Shown here: positions 1 to 5,330 of the stretch, in pieces
Layout of the letters: every line of letters begins with the position of its first letter
How positions within the stretch are numbered: position 1 is the stretch's first letter
DNA from: Ruminococcaceae bacterium UBA4306
GTDB lineage: Bacteria; Bacillota; Clostridia; Oscillospirales; Acutalibacteraceae
Assembly: GCA_002394725.1 (NCBI GenBank)
Contig: DGUQ01000205.1
Location: 1-5,330 of the forward strand
Direction of reading: 5' to 3'
DNA length: 5,330 nt
Program-made: the position numbers and the translations under genes
Notes under the pieces: model-generated
The model's input: the letters and a program-made list of their open reading frames with translations, nothing else
Database searches by the model: none
Told to the model about the DNA's origin: nothing

Positions 1-137
1 AATATTTCTGTAAAAGAATAAAAGAGGCAGGCGTTACCGACGTGCAAAAGGGCATTTTCGGCGCGGATATGAAGGTCGAACTGCTCAACGACGGACCCGT
101 CACCATTATTATTGACAGCGGAGATCTGAAAAAATGA
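1..137 (+). CDS. dtd: D-aminoacyl-tRNA deacylase, C-terminal end (5' truncated by window)
   Basis: Only the last 44 codons are present, read from position 3 to the TGA at 135-137. The enzyme hydrolyses D-amino acids (and mischarged glycine) from tRNA in the cytoplasm, a chirality proofreading step in translation. The visible part carries the family's C-terminal signature: [20 protein letters not shown], in which the NxGPVT segment holds the Gly-cisPro motif used for D-chiral selection. The N-terminal half, including the SQxT motif, lies outside the window, so its integrity cannot be judged. The stop overlaps the next start as ATGA, which suggests translational coupling with the MBL hydrolase gene. 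In many Clostridia dtd follows relA/spoT; that gene would be off the left edge, which is inference. Family assignment is very secure despite the short fragment. Confidence 0.93.
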   Translation, partial: YFCKRIKEAGVTDVQKGIFGADMKVELLNDGPVTIIIDSGDLKK

Positions 138-754
138 TGAATATTACTTGTTTTGTGATCGGCATGATCGGCACAAATTGTTATTTGATACAGGATGAGG
201 CGACAGGCAAGCTGGCGGTGATCGATCCTGCCGACCATTGTGACGAACTGCTCAAACAGATCGACGATAAGGGCGGTAAATTGGATGACATCCTGCTGAC
301 CCACGGTCATTATGACCACGTTATGGGTGTAGCGGAGCTGTGTGAAAAATATCACCCTACCGTCTGCGCGTCACGCATGGAGCTTGCTGTCATCAGGGAG
401 CCAAGCTACAATCTCTCAAAGCCCCACGGTATTACGATCGCGCCCTTTACGGTCGACAGAGCGCTGGAGGACGGCGATACCGTCAAGCTGGGCGAGACAG
501 AGCTGCGCTTTATGCTCACCCCGGGTCATACGATGGGCAGCGGCTGTTATATCGCGGATGACTGTATTTTCTCGGGAGATACCCTGTTCTGCACCAGCGT
601 CGGGCGTACCGATTTCCCGACCTCGTCTATGAGCGACATGATGCGGTCTGTTGAACGATTGAAGAATCTGGAGGGCGATTACAACGTCTATCCCGGACAC
701 GATAGGTTCACGACCCTCGAGAGAGAAAGAAAGTATAATCCTTTTATGCGATAA
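134..754 (+). CDS. Metallo-beta-lactamase fold hydrolase, glyoxalase II-like
   Basis: A 206-residue cytoplasmic metallohydrolase of the short glyoxalase-II-like group (relatives include B. subtilis YqgX and enterobacterial YcbL). Members bind two metals and cleave thioesters such as S-lactoylglutathione; in Gram-positives lacking glutathione the real substrate is unclear. Ligand motifs are all present: HGHYDH at residues 57-62, His132 in TPGHTMGS, Asp149 in FSGDTLF, and His189 in YPGHD. Asp31 in VIDPA and the GRTDFP segment (157-162) also fit the family, as does the end TTLEREKxNPF-like stretch at 193-205. The family's usual last motif is PGHG or PGHE; here it is PGHD, next to but not replacing a ligand. 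It lacks the C-terminal helical domain of classical glyoxalase II. Two Met codons are possible (134 and 137). I chose 134 because GGAG at 120-123 sits 10 nt away and the ATGA overlap with dtd is typical of coupling. Confidence 0.9.
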   Translation: MMNITCFVIGMIGTNCYLIQDEATGKLAVIDPADHCDELLKQIDDKGGKLDDILLTHGHYDHVMGVAELCEKYHPTVCASRMELAVIREPSYNLSKPHGITIAPFTVDRALEDGDTVKLGETELRFMLTPGHTMGSGCYIADDCIFSGDTLFCTSVGRTDFPTSSMSDMMRSVERLKNLEGDYNVYPGHDRFTTLERERKYNPFMR

Positions 755-755
755 C

Positions 756-773
756 AGTGATCAGTTGATTACT
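756..773 (+). other. AT-rich stem-loop after the MBL hydrolase gene
   Basis: AGTGATC (756-762) pairs with GATTACT (767-773) around the loop AGTT, giving 7 pairs with one G-U. It starts one base after the stop codon. No T-run follows, so it is not a canonical Rho-independent terminator. It may form the left arm of the repeat-rich element that fills the gap. Confidence 0.45.
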
Positions 774-784
774 ATCAAACAGGT

Positions 785-801
785 GTGGGTGTCCCACCCG
801 C
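785..801 (+). other. GC-rich stem-loop in the hemZ leader
   Basis: GTGGGTG (785-791) pairs with CACCCGC (795-801) over the 3-nt loop TCC, with one U-G pair. It is compact and strong for its size but is followed by CGCTATTTA rather than a T-run, so a terminator call is not supported. It sits near the middle of the 755-845 gap between an AT-rich stem-loop and the 7-mer tandem repeats. Confidence 0.5.
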
Positions 802-812
802 CGCTATTTACC

Positions 813-845
813 ATTCACTATTCACTATTCACTAATCACTAATCT
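813..845 (+). repeat. Tandem 7-mer repeat, (ATTCACT)3 AATCACT plus partial copy
   Basis: Three perfect copies of ATTCACT (813-819, 820-826, 827-833) are followed by AATCACT (834-840) and a degenerate partial copy AATCT (841-845). The array ends exactly at the hemZ start codon at 846 and occupies the place where a ribosome site should be. The reverse complement of its end, AGTGATTAGT, nearly matches the sequence right after the previous gene, AGTGATCAGT at 756-765 (9 of 10 identical). The whole gap therefore has imperfect inverted ends. It may be a dispersed intergenic element, but that needs the genome to show. Confidence 0.8.
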
Positions 846-2276
846 ATGAATCTATACATCGACAACCACAAATACCATTATGAAATGGAAAACCTATGCC
901 GCGCCTTCCTCTTCACCGAGGAGGTCGCGGTGTTGCACGAATATGACGCGTTATCCGCGCCCTATGTGCTGACCTCGGTGCGTGACGAGGTGCGTGTTGA
1001 GCTGTGTACCGACGCCTTGTGCAAGGCATTGTCATCACCGTTGAGCGAGGATGACGAGCTGACCATGGGGCAGCTGCTCTATCAGCTGCTCAGTCAGGCG
1101 TATGACCGTAAGCTGCCGTGGGGCATCCTCACAGGAGTACGCCCGATCAAGCTCTTTTCCCGACTTTGTGAGAGGAATGGGGAAGAGGCGGCGCGCCGCT
1201 ATTTTCGCGATACGCTCTATGTCAGCGACGAGAAGATCGCGCTTGCCGGACAGGTGCGCAGGAACCAGCAGGTCATCCTGTCACGCTCCGACCGCCGCTC
1301 GTTCTCGCTCTATGTGAGCATCCCCTTCTGTCCGACGCGGTGCAATTACTGCTCTTTCGTCAGTCAAACGGTCGAGAAGGCGAAGAAGCTGATCGGCGAA
1401 TACCTGCCCCTCTTGCTGTCCGAGATCCGTTATACGGCTCAGCTCGCCATAGAGCTGGGCTTGCGGTGTGAATCTGTCTACATCGGCGGCGGCACACCCA
1501 CGACCCTGAGCGCGGAACAGCTCGATCTGCTGCTCGACGAGATCGAGGCGGATATCGATCTGTCCGATTGCGCCGAGTTCACCGTGGAAGCAGGTCGCCC
1601 CGACACCGTGACCCGTGAAAAGCTGCTTGCCTTGAAGAAGCATCCTGTCACACGGATCTCGATCAACCCCCAGACCTTCAATGACAGCGTTCTGGAGCGT
1701 ATCGGGCGCAAGCACACGGCAAAGCAGACGATCGACGCGTTTCATTTGGCGCGCAAGCTGGGCTTTGACAACATCAACATGGACCTGATCGCCGGGCTGA
1801 CGTCCGATACACCCGAGAGCTTTGCGCATACGCTCGATATCGTGCAAGGCTTAGCTCCTGAGAGCGTTACGGTACATACCCTCGCTGTCAAGCGCTCCGC
1901 CCGACTGAGCTCGGCGGACGCAGTCAAGGAACAGGAGTATACCGCGCGGATGCTCGATGAAGCGGCGGCACGTCTGACCGAGGGCGGCTGGCAGCCGTAT
2001 TACCTCTACCGCCAGAGCAAGATGTTAAGTAATCTAGAGAATACCGGTTGGGCAAAGCCGGGGTATTTCAGCCCCTACAACGTCTATATCATGGAGGAGA
2101 CGCATTCGATCCTCGCCTGCGGCGCCGGCGCGGTCAGCAAGCTCCGCGACGTCGATTCCGACTATATCGAGCGCATATTTAACTTCAAGTATCCGTATGA
2201 ATATATCAGCCGTTTTGACGAGATGATACAGCGCAAAGCGCGTGTGCGCTCATTTTATGGTGAATACAACAAATAA
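846..2276 (+). CDS. hemZ: HemZ-type radical SAM protein (coproporphyrinogen dehydrogenase family)
   Basis: A 476-residue cytoplasmic radical SAM enzyme. The family is annotated as oxygen-independent coproporphyrinogen III dehydrogenase, which decarboxylates two propionates to give protoporphyrinogen IX; activity is far less well proven for HemZ than for HemN, and a HemW-like or other role is possible. Residues 1-150 form the HemZ-specific N-terminal region, including PWGILTGVRPIKL (91-103). The radical SAM core starts at SIPFCPTRCNYC, where Cys162, Cys166 and Cys169 (CX3CX2C) bind the 4Fe-4S cluster. GGGTPT (214-219) binds SAM, and VEAGRPDT (247-254), ISINPQ (271-276) and NMDLIAGL (311-318) follow. 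The C-terminal YYLYRQ...NLEN (385-399) and YNVYIMEE (411-418) segments are specific to the HemZ branch. Length is close to the B. subtilis protein. The start is fixed by an in-frame TAA at 840-842, yet there is no Shine-Dalgarno: tandem repeats reach the ATG. No promoter is evident, so transcription probably comes from the dtd side. Confidence 0.9.
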   Translation: MNLYIDNHKYHYEMENLCRAFLFTEEVAVLHEYDALSAPYVLTSVRDEVRVELCTDALCKALSSPLSEDDELTMGQLLYQLLSQAYDRKLPWGILTGVRPIKLFSRLCERNGEEAARRYFRDTLYVSDEKIALAGQVRRNQQVILSRSDRRSFSLYVSIPFCPTRCNYCSFVSQTVEKAKKLIGEYLPLLLSEIRYTAQLAIELGLRCESVYIGGGTPTTLSAEQLDLLLDEIEADIDLSDCAEFTVEAGRPDTVTREKLLALKKHPVTRISINPQTFNDSVLERIGRKHTAKQTIDAFHLARKLGFDNINMDLIAGLTSDTPESFAHTLDIVQGLAPESVTVHTLAVKRSARLSSADAVKEQEYTARMLDEAAARLTEGGWQPYYLYRQSKMLSNLENTGWAKPGYFSPYNVYIMEETHSILACGAGAVSKLRDVDSDYIERIFNFKYPYEYISRFDEMIQRKARVRSFYGEYNK

Positions 2277-2288
2277 TCGGTTTTCCGG

Positions 2289-2317
2289 TTGAATTCTTCA
2301 CATTCGTATGATACAAT
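2289..2317 (+). promoter_or_regulatory. Promoter of the flippase gene (sigma-A type, also sigma-E-like)
   Basis: A -35 box TTGAAT (2289-2294, 4 of 6 to TTGACA) lies 17 nt before TACAAT (2312-2317, 5 of 6 to TATAAT), with the extended -10 TG at 2309-2310. The predicted transcript start is about 2324-2329, giving a leader of some 30-35 nt. The same stretch reads GATACAAT at 2310-2317, 7 of 8 to the sigma-E -10 CATACAAT, with GTTGAATT 14 nt upstream as a weak sigma-E -35. Position and spacing make a promoter likely; which sigma factor uses it is open. Confidence 0.65.
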
Positions 2318-2358
2318 ACTTTCTCGGTATCTCAACGAATGACTACAGAGGCGATTGA

Positions 2359-4167
2359 ATGAGTAAGACTAACGACAGTTTAAACAAAAATACGTCAAAA
2401 ACCTTTGTCAAGGGCGCTTTGATCATGACCATGAGCATGGTCATCGTTAAGCTGCTGGGTATGTTTTATAAGGTTTTTCTGACGCGTATGTACGGCACCT
2501 TCGGCGAGAACCTCTCCGGTATCGGCGCCGGCATTCTCGGCAACGCCTACGAGGTCTATAACCCTCTGTTTGCGCTCGCGACGGCGGGATTCCCGATCGC
2601 GGTCTCCCGACTGATCGCGGAGAGTATCGCCCAGAAGCGTTATAAGGACGTCGCCGTTATCCACAAGACTTCCAAGAAATTCTTTATCATCATGGGCACG
2701 ATCTGCTTCGGCCTGATGATCGCCATCAGCTTTATCTGGGTACAGGTCGTCAAACAGCCGCTTGCCATCTACTCCATGATGACGCTGGCTCCCTCCGTGT
2801 TCCTCGGCTGTATGGTTTCTGTCTATCGCGGCTACTATGAGGGTCAGCGCAATATGTTCCCGACCGCCGTCAGCGAGGTGCTCGAGGCGATCGGAAAGGT
2901 GTTCATCGGTCTCTCCCTCGGTTATCTGACGATGAAGATGGGGATGAAGGAATTTGCGGAGAGTCATACGATCTTCGGCAAGACATTCCCGTCCGAGCAC
3001 GTCGCGATGGAGACCCTTCTGGGTTACTCCGTTGCCGCTGCGATCGCCGGTATCACCATCGGTTCTCTTATCGCGTTCATCTTCCTGCGTATCTATTATG
3101 CCAAACGCGCGTTCAGCGTGCCGGATGACCTTTACCGTGATTCCGTCGATGCGCGTACCCAGAACGAGACCTTCAAGCTTCTGCTGAAGACCGCTATCCC
3201 GATCGGTCTCTCCGCGCTGATTATGAACGTTTCCGGTTCGATCGATACCGTCGTCGTCCAGAATGTTCTGTTCAATACCTCTCAGACAAATGCTGCCGGA
3301 CTGGTCGCCCAGTTCCCGAACCATACGAAGGAAATGTGGTCGATGATCCCTGCGCGTCCCACCCCCGACAACGGTGTGACCATCCATACCTACCTTTCCG
3401 GCTGCTTCAATATGGCGCTGACGCTCATGCAGCTGGTTACCACGATCACTCAGGCGTTCGGCACCTCCGCGCTGCCTAACGTGACCGCAGCCTATACCTC
3501 GGGGGATAAGAAGGAGCTCAAACGCAGTATCGAGACGGTACTGAAAATGACGATGCTGTTCACCCTGCCGATGGGCTTTGCGCTGTTTGCGCTGCCGTAT
3601 CCGATCATCTCCCTGCTGTACGGCGCGAGAACGGAGACGGAGATCGCCGCTTCCGTTCTGCGCGTGATGGGCTTCTCCTGCATTGTGGTCGCTGTGTCCA
3701 CCCCGATCTGCAGCATGCTGCAGGGTATCGGTAAGGTAAAACTCCCACTGATCCTTTGCACGATCGCCATGGGTATCAAGATCGTCACGAACTATCTGTT
3801 CGTCAATATTGTTGAAATGAACATAACCGGCGCGGCTGTCGGTTCGCTGGTCGCGTTCTCCTTCGTCTGCATTGTGGGTATGTATCTCTTGATCCGCCAT
3901 TCCAAGGTCATGCCGAACTTCTTCGGCACGATCTTAAAACCGCTGATCTCCGCAGCGCTCTGTGCCGGTGCCGCGTTCGGCGTCTATACGCTGGTGCATC
4001 GCTTTGCAGGCAACCTGATCTCCCTGATCGCGGCGATCATCGCGGCGGTCATCGTGTACGTCCTCATGCTGATGCTCTTAAAGACCTTTGACAAAGAAGA
4101 AATATATATGCTGCCAAAAGGCAACAATCTTGTAACAATTCTTGAAAAACTGCACTTATTAAGGTAA
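2359..4167 (+). CDS. SpoVB/MurJ-superfamily lipid-linked precursor flippase
   Basis: A 602-residue integral membrane protein with about 14 predicted transmembrane helices: roughly 16-41, 60-83, 108-130, 136-157, 170-193, 222-246, 275-300, 346-372, 395-420, 428-452, 460-483, 488-513, 524-546 and 552-575. This is the MOP-superfamily polysaccharide-transport fold (SpoVB, YabM, YtgP/MurJ), which flips undecaprenyl-linked peptidoglycan or polysaccharide precursors across the cytoplasmic membrane. Family marks are FVKGA...KLLGMFYKV (16-39), PLFALATAGFPIAVSRLIAE (69-88), RGYYEGQRNMFPTAVSEVLE (157-176) and a cytoplasmic tail with DKEEIYMLPKGNNL (578-591). It is longer than the usual 520-545 residues because two loops, about 194-220 and 303-345, are enlarged. 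Start: AGAGG at 2347-2351 is 7 nt from the ATG. The mazG-HU context matches the yabM position of B. subtilis, favouring a YabM/SpoVB-like role, but MurJ-like lipid II flipping cannot be excluded. Codons TTA, CTA and TCA are almost absent in the body. Confidence 0.88.
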   Translation: MSKTNDSLNKNTSKTFVKGALIMTMSMVIVKLLGMFYKVFLTRMYGTFGENLSGIGAGILGNAYEVYNPLFALATAGFPIAVSRLIAESIAQKRYKDVAVIHKTSKKFFIIMGTICFGLMIAISFIWVQVVKQPLAIYSMMTLAPSVFLGCMVSVYRGYYEGQRNMFPTAVSEVLEAIGKVFIGLSLGYLTMKMGMKEFAESHTIFGKTFPSEHVAMETLLGYSVAAAIAGITIGSLIAFIFLRIYYAKRAFSVPDDLYRDSVDARTQNETFKLLLKTAIPIGLSALIMNVSGSIDTVVVQNVLFNTSQTNAAGLVAQFPNHTKEMWSMIPARPTPDNGVTIHTYLSGCFNMALTLMQLVTTITQAFGTSALPNVTAAYTSGDKKELKRSIETVLKMTMLFTLPMGFALFALPYPIISLLYGARTETEIAASVLRVMGFSCIVVAVSTPICSMLQGIGKVKLPLILCTIAMGIKIVTNYLFVNIVEMNITGAAVGSLVAFSFVCIVGMYLLIRHSKVMPNFFGTILKPLISAALCAGAAFGVYTLVHRFAGNLISLIAAIIAAVIVYVLMLMLLKTFDKEEIYMLPKGNNLVTILEKLHLLR

Positions 4168-4170
4168 TAT
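4142..4170 (+). promoter_or_regulatory. Possible promoter for mazG (tentative)
   Basis: TTGAAA (4142-4147, 5 of 6 to the -35 consensus) is 17 nt upstream of TAATAT (4165-4170, 4 of 6 to the -10). It covers the end of the flippase gene. A start near 4177 would place the terminator hairpin at the very 5' end of the mazG transcript, where it could not terminate efficiently. The sequence match is modest in an AT-rich stretch, so chance is a real alternative. Confidence 0.3.
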
Positions 4171-4178
4171 ATGTTATG

Positions 4179-4201
4179 AAGCGGATTTATGCCGCTTTTT
4201 T
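4179..4201 (+). terminator. Rho-independent terminator after the flippase gene
   Basis: AAGCGG (4179-4184) pairs perfectly with CCGCTT (4192-4197) over the 7-nt loop ATTTATG, and the stem runs into six T residues (4196-4201). It begins 11 nt after the flippase stop codon. The next base after the T-run starts the mazG ribosome site (GGAG, 4202-4205), so terminator and mazG leader are directly fused. Confidence 0.85.
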
Positions 4202-4210
4202 GGAGAGAGT

Positions 4211-4996
4211 ATGGATTTTCAGTACAAAGAAACATATGATATTTCTGATCTGATCCGTATCATGCGGATCCTGCGCGCTCCCGACGGATGCCCCTGGGAC
4301 AGGGTGCAGACGCACGAGAGCATCCGGCAGAACTTCATCGAAGAGACCTATGAGGCGGTCGAGGCGATCGACAAGGGTGATTCACCCCTGCTCAAGGAGG
4401 AGCTCGGTGATGTGCTGATGCAGGTGATCTTCCATTCCTTGATGGAGGAGGAAGCAGGACGGTTCGATTTTAACGACGTTTGCAACGATGTGTGTCAGAA
4501 GCTGATCATCCGCCATCCCCATGTCTTTGGTAATATCGAAGCCGATACACCGGAAGAGGTGCTCAAAAACTGGGACGCCATCAAGATGCAGACCAAGTCG
4601 CAGAAGAGCACAGCCGATTCCGTTGACGACGTAGCGCGATCCCTTCCGGCGCTCATGCGTGCCCAAAAGGTGCAGAAGCGCTCCGCTAAGTCGGGTATGG
4701 ACTTTCGCTCTGCCGAAGAAGCCGCCCAAAAAGTGCCCGAGGAACAGCGTGAGCTATTTACGGCGATCGAAAGCGGCGACAAGGCGAAGATCGAAGAAGA
4801 GCTGGGCGATCTCTTGTTCTCGGTCGTCAACATCGCGCGGTTTGCCGGTGTGGACGCGGAGCAGGCGCTCTATCGCTCAACCGATAAATTCGCCAAGCGT
4901 TTTCGTGCGGTGGAGATGCTCGCAAAAGAGCGTGGCATCGACATGAAAAACGCACCCGATTCGTTAATCGATTCCCTCTGGGAAGAAATTAAATAA
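4211..4996 (+). CDS. mazG: Nucleoside triphosphate pyrophosphohydrolase MazG
   Basis: A 261-residue cytoplasmic enzyme that hydrolyses nucleoside triphosphates to the monophosphate and pyrophosphate, cleaning the pool of abnormal NTPs and, in some bacteria, affecting ppGpp. It has two MazG domains. In the first, LRAPDGCPWD (21-30) is followed by the metal-binding pattern EETYE (44-48) and EELGD (63-67). HPHVFG (102-107) and NWDAIK (120-125) close this half. In the second, EEQRE (177-181) and EEELGD (195-200) repeat the EExxE...ExxD pattern, so neither domain looks inactivated by motif loss. KFAKRFRAVE (226-235) is a typical C-terminal mark. Its size matches E. coli MazG; it lacks the N-terminal tetrapyrrole-methylase domain fused to MazG in B. 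subtilis YabN. The start is supported by GGAG at 4202-4205, 5 nt upstream. A strong terminator ends just before that site, so expression needs read-through or its own promoter. Confidence 0.95.
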   Translation: MDFQYKETYDISDLIRIMRILRAPDGCPWDRVQTHESIRQNFIEETYEAVEAIDKGDSPLLKEELGDVLMQVIFHSLMEEEAGRFDFNDVCNDVCQKLIIRHPHVFGNIEADTPEEVLKNWDAIKMQTKSQKSTADSVDDVARSLPALMRAQKVQKRSAKSGMDFRSAEEAAQKVPEEQRELFTAIESGDKAKIEEELGDLLFSVVNIARFAGVDAEQALYRSTDKFAKRFRAVEMLAKERGIDMKNAPDSLIDSLWEEIK

Positions 4997-5003
4997 ACAT
5001 CAA

Positions 5004-5016
5004 GCGGATCATCCGC
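5004..5016 (+). other. 13-bp palindrome between mazG and the HU gene
   Basis: GCGGAT (5004-5009) and ATCCGC (5011-5016) form a perfect inverted repeat around one C. As RNA it makes a 5-bp stem with a TCA loop. TAAAATTTT follows after a few bases, too far and too short a T-run for a confident terminator. It could be a weak attenuator before the HU ribosome site or a protein-binding site; the sequence does not decide. Confidence 0.45.
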
Positions 5017-5028
5017 GAATAAAATTTT

Positions 5029-5033
5029 GGAGG
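5029..5033 (+). promoter_or_regulatory. Strong Shine-Dalgarno that fixes the HU start
   Basis: GGAGG is separated by 8 nt from the ATG at 5042. The in-frame TTG at 5027 overlaps this site and would add five residues that HU proteins do not have, so it is rejected as a start. The full-consensus site fits the high expression usual for HU. Confidence 0.85.
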
Positions 5034-5041
5034 AAACTAAA

Positions 5042-5317
5042 ATGAAAAAGTCAGAACTCATCGCAGTTGTAGCTGAAAAGGCTGCTATTTCCAAGAAGGA
5101 CGCTGAGGCTGCTGTAGCCGCTACCTTCGACACCATCGTTGAGACCATCGCTGCCGGTGACAAGATCCAGATCGTTGGCTTCGGTACCTTCGAGAGAAGA
5201 GAGAGAAACGCTCGTACCGGTGTAGACCCCAGAACTAACGCTAAGATTGAGATCCCTGCTTCCAAGGTTCCCGCATTCAAGGCCGGCAAGGCTTTCAAGG
5301 ACGCTGTAAACAAGTAA
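5042..5317 (+). CDS. HU family DNA-binding protein
   Basis: A complete 91-residue HU, within the family's usual 90-94. HU dimers bind and bend DNA with little sequence preference and compact the nucleoid. Residues 1-40 form the helical dimerisation region. GFGTF (46-50) begins the beta saddle. [10 protein letters not shown] (51-60) leads into the flexible arm, with Pro63 at the exact position of the intercalating proline, and [19 protein letters not shown] (68-86) is the C-terminal signature. The arm reads GVDPRTN instead of the common GRNPQTG, so it is less basic around the proline. Codon use differs from its neighbours: four of five Arg codons are AGA and GCT/AAG dominate, whereas upstream genes prefer CGC/CGT, as expected for a very highly expressed gene. 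No convincing promoter is seen in the 45-nt gap after mazG; it may lie within mazG. In Clostridia an S4-domain RNA-binding protein gene often follows, beyond the window. Confidence 0.95.
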   Translation: MKKSELIAVVAEKAAISKKDAEAAVAATFDTIVETIAAGDKIQIVGFGTFERRERNARTGVDPRTNAKIEIPASKVPAFKAGKAFKDAVNK

Positions 5318-5330
5318 TTTGATACAGATA

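Noticed and set aside
1281..1847. 188-codon open frame on the minus strand inside hemZ
   Set aside because: It fully overlaps the radical SAM core of a well-supported gene, and its product resembles no family. It is a shadow frame.
2274..2291. Weak hairpin after hemZ as a terminator
   Set aside because: The stem around the TTTT loop is only three G-C pairs extended by A-T and G-U pairs, and AATTCTTC follows instead of a T-run. It also overlaps the -35 box of the next promoter.
2395..3900. 501-codon open frame on the minus strand inside the flippase gene
   Set aside because: Its codons are exact reverse complements of the sense codons, so it stays open simply because the sense gene almost never uses TTA, CTA or TCA. 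The product is a low-complexity Asp/His/Arg/Glu-rich string with no recognisable domain and no ribosome site was apparent. It is a shadow of codon bias.
4088..4110. Perfect TTGACA at 4088-4093 as a mazG promoter -35
   Set aside because: No acceptable -10 box lies 16-18 nt downstream; the TATATA at 4103 is only 9 nt away. It encodes the Phe-Asp-Lys region of the flippase tail.
5020..5025. TAAAAT as a -10 box for the HU gene
   Set aside because: There is no -35-like sequence at 16-18 nt spacing, and the implied transcript start would fall inside the ribosome site.
5027..5041. Upstream TTG start for the HU protein
   Set aside because: It would overlap the GGAGG ribosome site at 5029-5033 and add an N-terminal extension not seen in HU proteins; the ATG at 5042 has ideal spacing.
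4870..5313. 147-codon open frame on the minus strand across mazG end and HU
   Set aside because: It crosses two strongly supported plus-strand genes and their ribosome site, and its product shows no family features.

Overview
The window is a gene-dense, entirely plus-strand piece of a low-to-moderate GC Gram-positive chromosome, most likely a gut-type Clostridia (Oscillospiraceae/Ruminococcaceae-like). The evidence is the family content (HemZ, a SpoVB-type flippase, a stand-alone two-domain MazG, HU), the strong AGGAG-type ribosome sites, and the gene order. Species cannot be named from sequence alone. No phage, transposase, CRISPR, tRNA or rRNA is visible, and no stretch longer than about 90 bases lacks a gene.

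Layout. Positions 1-137 hold the C-terminal end of D-aminoacyl-tRNA deacylase (dtd). It overlaps by 4 nt a glyoxalase-II-like metallo-beta-lactamase hydrolase (134-754). A 91-nt gap (755-845) contains an AT-rich hairpin, a GC-rich hairpin and four tandem 7-mers that run up to the start codon of a HemZ-type radical SAM protein (846-2276). After an 82-nt gap with a good promoter comes a 602-residue, about 14-TM flippase of the SpoVB/MurJ superfamily (2359-4167). A clear Rho-independent terminator (4179-4201) follows, directly against the ribosome site of mazG (4211-4996). A short palindrome separates mazG from a small HU DNA-binding protein gene (5042-5317).

How the parts relate. The left block (dtd, MBL hydrolase, hemZ) matches a neighbourhood common in Clostridia, usually downstream of relA/spoT, and serves translation quality control plus a tetrapyrrole-related or unknown radical SAM step. 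The right block (SpoVB-like flippase, mazG, HU) matches the Firmicutes yabM-yabN neighbourhood that normally continues into an S4-domain protein, yabP, yabQ and divIC. Its roles are envelope/spore precursor flipping, nucleotide-pool cleaning and nucleoid structure. The promoter at 2289-2317 marks the boundary between the two blocks.

I see no new multi-gene system here. The points most worth a second look are regulatory: a repeat-rich element abutting a start codon with no Shine-Dalgarno, a promoter that reads as both sigma-A and sporulation sigma-E type, and a terminator fused to the mazG leader.
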